From: Acidobacteriota bacterium
GTDB lineage: Bacteria > Acidobacteriota > Terriglobia > Bryobacterales > Bryobacteraceae
Assembly: GCA_026393985.1 (NCBI GenBank)
Contig: JAPKZB010000090.1
Location: forward strand, 1-63,763
Direction: 5' to 3'
Length of the DNA: 63,763 bases
The position numbers were made by a program, and so were the translations under genes. The notes under the pieces are model-generated. The model saw only the letters and a list, made by a program, of their open reading frames with translations, was not told the origin of the DNA and did no database searches. Positions 61,101 to 63,763 of this stretch are shown here, one piece after another. How positions within the stretch are numbered: the first letter of the stretch is position 1; every line of letters begins with the position of its first letter.

Positions 61101-62522
61101 TTGAATCGATTTCTCGTCACCGCAGCGCTGCTCCTCGCCTTGCCGGGTAGCGTGTGTTCCGGAGCTCCCAGCCCCCGGAAACCGGTCGCCAAAAAGAAAA
61201 CCACCGCCGTGCAGCGGCCCATCAGACGGACTCCCGCCCGGACCACCCGCCGCCGGCCCCCGGTCGCCCGCGCCGCGCCTGTCAGCCCGCAGGTGCGCCT
61301 CGCCGCCAGCTCCGCCGTCTCCGAGTGGCTGAATCAGCCCGGCACCATCGAAAATCCCGCCGCGCTCGTCCCCTTTCTCGAACAGTTGGTGCGCCTCGAC
61401 GGCGGAACCAGCCAACAGGTCCTCCCCATCCTGCACTACGGCGACTCCCATACCGCCTCCGACGATTGGTCCGGCACCACCCGCTATCTTCTCCAATCCC
61501 GCTTCGGCCACGGCGGGCCCGGCTTTACCCACGCCGGCCGTCCCTATCTCGGCTATCGCCGCCTCGATATCAAATCCGCCTCCACCCGCTTCTGGTACTC
61601 GGACGGCCTCGTCGCCCGCGACGGCGACGGCATGTATGGCCTGTCCGGCATCTCCATGTCCACCCGCCGCGCCGGCGAGTTCGTCACCCTCGAAGCCGAT
61701 TGCGCCTCGGCCGAACTCCACTTCCTCCGCCAGCCTGGCGGCGGCATCGTGGAAATCTCCGATAACGGGACGGTCGTCGAAACCATCTCCACCGCCGGCG
61801 ACCCCGGCCCCGGCGTCTATCCCCTTCGCCTCCAGCCCGGCGCCCATCAGTTCACCGCCCGCACCCGCGGCGGCCCGGTGCGCCTGTTCGGATGGGTGGC
61901 CGAAAACGGCCGCGGCGTCACCTACGACATGCTCGGCATGAACGGCGCCCAAGCCAGCATCGGCCTCCGCTGGGAAGAAACCGTCCTGGCTTCCTACTAC
62001 CGCCGCCGCCCCCCGGCCCTCATCATCCTCGCCTACGGCACCAACGAAGCCAGAAATCGCGATTGGACCTTCGAATCCTATCGCGACATGTTTACCCAAC
62101 TCCTCGCCCGTTTCCGCCGCCTCGCCCCCACCGCCTCCATCCTCGTCATCGGCCCCCCCGATCATTTCTACCGCTCAGCCAGCGGTATGGAATCGCACCC
62201 GAAAATCGACCTGATTCTCGAAGCCCAGCGCGCCGCCGCCCGCGCCTCCGGCGCCGCATTCTGGGATCTCCGCGAGCGCATGGGCGGCAAAGGCGCCATG
62301 GGCCGCTGGGTTGCCGCCGGCTTCGCCCAAAGAGATTATGTGCATTTTACCGGCGAAGGCTACCGCCTGCTGGGCGCGGCATTGTATAAGGAATTGATGG
62401 CCCAATTTGCGACTTACCAGCGGGTGCGCAATGAGGCCGTCCCCGCGCAAACCGCGAGCGAGTCAACGGTCGTTCCCACGGCAGCAAGAATCATCAATGG
62501 ACAATCGAACGAAAATCAATGA
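61101..62522 (+). CDS. SGNH/GDSL-fold protein, second of two
   Basis: 473 residues, TTG start 4 bases after the previous gene. Signal peptide LNRFLVTAALLLALPGSVCSGA; a basic, Pro/Arg-rich linker (about 25-65) follows. SGNH blocks: ILHYGDSHTASDDW with Ser116, LAYGTNEARN, and DYVHFTGEGY with Asp and His. GDSH with His after the Ser makes this the more canonical of the two. Middle region (about 180-280) again looks beta-rich, as in its paralogue. The end overlaps the ACP gene by 26 bases, a translational coupling. Confidence 0.86.
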   Translation: MNRFLVTAALLLALPGSVCSGAPSPRKPVAKKKTTAVQRPIRRTPARTTRRRPPVARAAPVSPQVRLAASSAVSEWLNQPGTIENPAALVPFLEQLVRLDGGTSQQVLPILHYGDSHTASDDWSGTTRYLLQSRFGHGGPGFTHAGRPYLGYRRLDIKSASTRFWYSDGLVARDGDGMYGLSGISMSTRRAGEFVTLEADCASAELHFLRQPGGGIVEISDNGTVVETISTAGDPGPGVYPLRLQPGAHQFTARTRGGPVRLFGWVAENGRGVTYDMLGMNGAQASIGLRWEETVLASYYRRRPPALIILAYGTNEARNRDWTFESYRDMFTQLLARFRRLAPTASILVIGPPDHFYRSASGMESHPKIDLILEAQRAAARASGAAFWDLRERMGGKGAMGRWVAAGFAQRDYVHFTGEGYRLLGAALYKELMAQFATYQRVRNEAVPAQTASESTVVPTAARIINGQSNENQ

Positions 62523-62733
62523 GATCCTGAACGGGATCGCCGGTAAACCCATCGCCCCGGCCGAAGACGAGTCTCTGTTTGACTCCGGCCTGCTCGACTC
62601 GTTCGCCTTGGCCGACCTCGTTGCCGCCCTCGAAAAGGCCTTCAACCTGAAGATCCCCGATGCCGATCTGAACCCCCGAAAATTCGACTCCATCGAACGC
62701 ATCGAGTCCTATCTCGAGGACCACGGGAAATAA
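62497..62733 (+). CDS. Acyl carrier protein
   Basis: 78 residues from the ATG at 62497, inside the end of the SGNH gene. The phosphopantetheine site is Ser35 in DSGLLDSFALADLVAALEKAF, the DSx motif of carrier proteins with the usual hydrophobic helix after it. EDESLFDSGLLDS resembles DltC and modular-synthase carriers more than the housekeeping DSLD of AcpP. It probably holds the acyl group handed to the MBOAT. Lies 5 bases before the KAS III-like gene. Confidence 0.9.
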   Translation: MDNRTKINEILNGIAGKPIAPAEDESLFDSGLLDSFALADLVAALEKAFNLKIPDADLNPRKFDSIERIESYLEDHGK

Positions 62734-62738
62734 TCTCA

Positions 62739-63665
62739 TTGCCCTTCCTCCGCGAATTCGCCGCCTATCTTCCGGAACGCATCGTTTCCAACGCCGAAAT
62801 CGGCTCCCACGTCGGCTGTGACGCAGAATGGATCAAGAACGTGAGTGGCATCGACCAGCGCCGCTTCGCCGCCGCCGACGAATCGGTCGCCGATCTCGCC
62901 CTCCGCGCCGCCCAGTCCTGCCTGGCCAAGGCCAAGGTGTCCGCCTCCAGCCTCGGCATGATCATGATCGCCAGCGGCACCGCGGATCGCCAGTTCCCCG
63001 GACCCGCCTCCACCGTCGCTCATCGCCTCGGTCTCGACAGCACCCCTGCCCTCGACGTCCCCTTGGCCAGCGCCGGCACACTCTACGCCATGGCCCTTGC
63101 CTCCCGCCTGTGCGAAAGCATCGGTGAAATCCTCATCGTCGGCGCCGAAAAGATGTCCAGCGTTGTCCTCCGTCCGCCCATGGAGCGCGGCGTCGCCATC
63201 CTGTTCGGCGATGGCGCCGGCGCCTGTCTCGTCAGCCCCACCGAAGGCAAAGCCCGCGTCCTCGGCAGCACCCTCCACTCCGATGGCGCCTTTGCCGAAG
63301 ATCTCAAGCTCGGCTTCGACCGTCCGCTTGAAATGAACGGCCGTTCGGTCATTCTGCAGGCCTCCCGCAAGGTCCCGCGCGCCATCAGCGACCTCCTCGC
63401 CCGCCACGGCCGACAAGCCGCCGATGTCCGCACCTTCTTGATGCATCAGGCCAATCAGAACCTCATCGACCGCGTCGCCCAGGCCCTCGAAGTCCCCGCC
63501 GAGCGCTTTTATTCCAATATCGCCCGCTACGGCAACACCAGTTCGGCCAGCATGCTCATCGCCGCCGCCGAATGGGCCGAACGCGGTTGGCCCGCCGGCG
63601 CGCCCGTCTGCTTCGCCGCCTTCGGCGCCGGCTTCCACTGGGGCGCCCTGCTGGCCGAATCCTAG
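62739..63665 (+). CDS. KAS III-like (FabH family) protein with Ser in place of the catalytic Cys
   Basis: 308 residues, TTG start. The FabH fold is complete: NAEIGSHVGCDAEWIKNVSGIDQRR, FGDGAGACLV, TFLMHQANQNLID (His236), RYGNTSSASM (Asn266) and FAAFGAGFHWGALL. The nucleophile segment reads PALDVPLASAGTLYAM where E. coli FabH has PAFDVAAACAGFTYAL, so Cys is replaced by Ser111 (codon 63069-63071). Such Ser variants (for example DpsC) move acyl groups rather than condense. Inferred role: loading or transferring an acyl chain on the neighbouring ACP for envelope acylation. Last gene of the operon. Confidence 0.88.
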   Translation: MPFLREFAAYLPERIVSNAEIGSHVGCDAEWIKNVSGIDQRRFAAADESVADLALRAAQSCLAKAKVSASSLGMIMIASGTADRQFPGPASTVAHRLGLDSTPALDVPLASAGTLYAMALASRLCESIGEILIVGAEKMSSVVLRPPMERGVAILFGDGAGACLVSPTEGKARVLGSTLHSDGAFAEDLKLGFDRPLEMNGRSVILQASRKVPRAISDLLARHGRQAADVRTFLMHQANQNLIDRVAQALEVPAERFYSNIARYGNTSSASMLIAAAEWAERGWPAGAPVCFAAFGAGFHWGALLAES

Positions 63666-63675
63666 ACGGTATTTT

Positions 63676-63763
63676 CCAAAGCGCACAGGCCGAAGCGAGG
63701 CCGTCGTGCGCGGTTCATCCAAAGCGCACAGGCCGAAGCGAGGCCGTCGTGCGCGGTTCATCC
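63676..63763. repeat. 43-bp tandem repeat, running off the window end
   Basis: Two identical 43-bp units begin at 63676 and 63719, and the first two bases of a third are at 63762. Each unit has GCGCAC and GTGCGC as inverted ends, with GGCC-GAAGCGA-GGCC between, and so folds into a hairpin. It starts 10 bases after the KAS III stop. The same ends appear in the long element at 55371-55463, so this is a dispersed REP-like family that has expanded here. It may act as a terminator or be a mobile palindromic repeat. Confidence 0.8.

Noticed and set aside
1-63763. CRISPR array, insertion sequence, rRNA operon or replication origin
   Set aside because: No regularly spaced repeats, transposase frames, rRNA sequence or dnaA-box clusters were seen.

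Overview
The window is a GC-rich bacterial chromosome segment with dense coding on both strands and short intergenic gaps. The gene mix points to the phylum Acidobacteriota, probably the Bryobacterales/Solibacter group. It holds very large TonB-dependent receptors with an N-terminal carboxypeptidase-regulatory-like domain, sulfatases, FG-GAP and ASPIC/UnbV (CRTAC1-type) repeat proteins, and a probable AhpD-family selenoprotein. No rRNA, CRISPR array, integrase or transposase was seen. One tRNA gene, tRNA-Glu(CTC), is present.

Layout. 1-8 kb: the 3' end of an old-yellow-enzyme gene, a parvulin isomerase with a KPAAA-rich tether, an MsbA-like ABC exporter, an FG-GAP protein, a NUDIX-U32 pair, tRNA-Glu, and a small orphan gene. 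8-12 kb: DUF72, cysK with a cysteine-free Rrf2 (CymR-like) regulator and a probable operator over its -10 box, and a sulfatase. 12-22 kb: a long leftward housekeeping run in transcription order ssb, two DUF669-like genes (one with an SSB-type acidic tail), icd, purE, purK, larC, metG, tatD, polyprenyl synthase, rhodanese. 22-29 kb: exported proteins, a FAM173-like methyltransferase, a PfkB kinase, a rhomboid-glutaredoxin-radical SAM set, an MFS transporter with cutA, and an FtsB-like gene. 29-41 kb: two tandem hexose-phosphate mutases, a CBM9-like exported protein, a DegT aminotransferase, a methyltransferase with an MBL hydrolase, ygfZ, a PHP phosphoesterase, cysH-cysC, and a serine hydrolase head-to-head with a nucleoside hydrolase. 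41-52 kb: two convergent TonB receptors, then a CRTAC1 protein, a LuxR-type response regulator and a histidine kinase that overlap one another, and the selenoprotein. 52-58 kb: a broken nucleotidyltransferase with its partner, mgtE, a second sulfatase, an aldo/keto reductase, tdh and yggX. 58-63.7 kb: a five-gene operon of MBOAT, two SGNH proteins, an acyl carrier protein and a KAS III-like enzyme, followed by a 43-bp tandem repeat that runs off the end.

How the genes fit together. cysK, its CymR-like regulator, cysH and cysC make up part of sulfate-to-cysteine assimilation. The sulfatases could feed it, and the TonB receptors could import the glycans they work on. The final operon looks like an envelope or glycan acylation machine. 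It combines the logic of the dlt system (carrier protein + MBOAT + SGNH) with a KAS III-like protein whose catalytic Cys is replaced by Ser.

The strongest leads are: (1) an in-frame TGA at the second catalytic position of an AhpD-like protein, followed by a well-placed SECIS-like hairpin; (2) the MBOAT/SGNH/ACP/KAS III(Ser) operon; (3) a tandem DUF669-like pair beside ssb, one member ending in DDDIPF.
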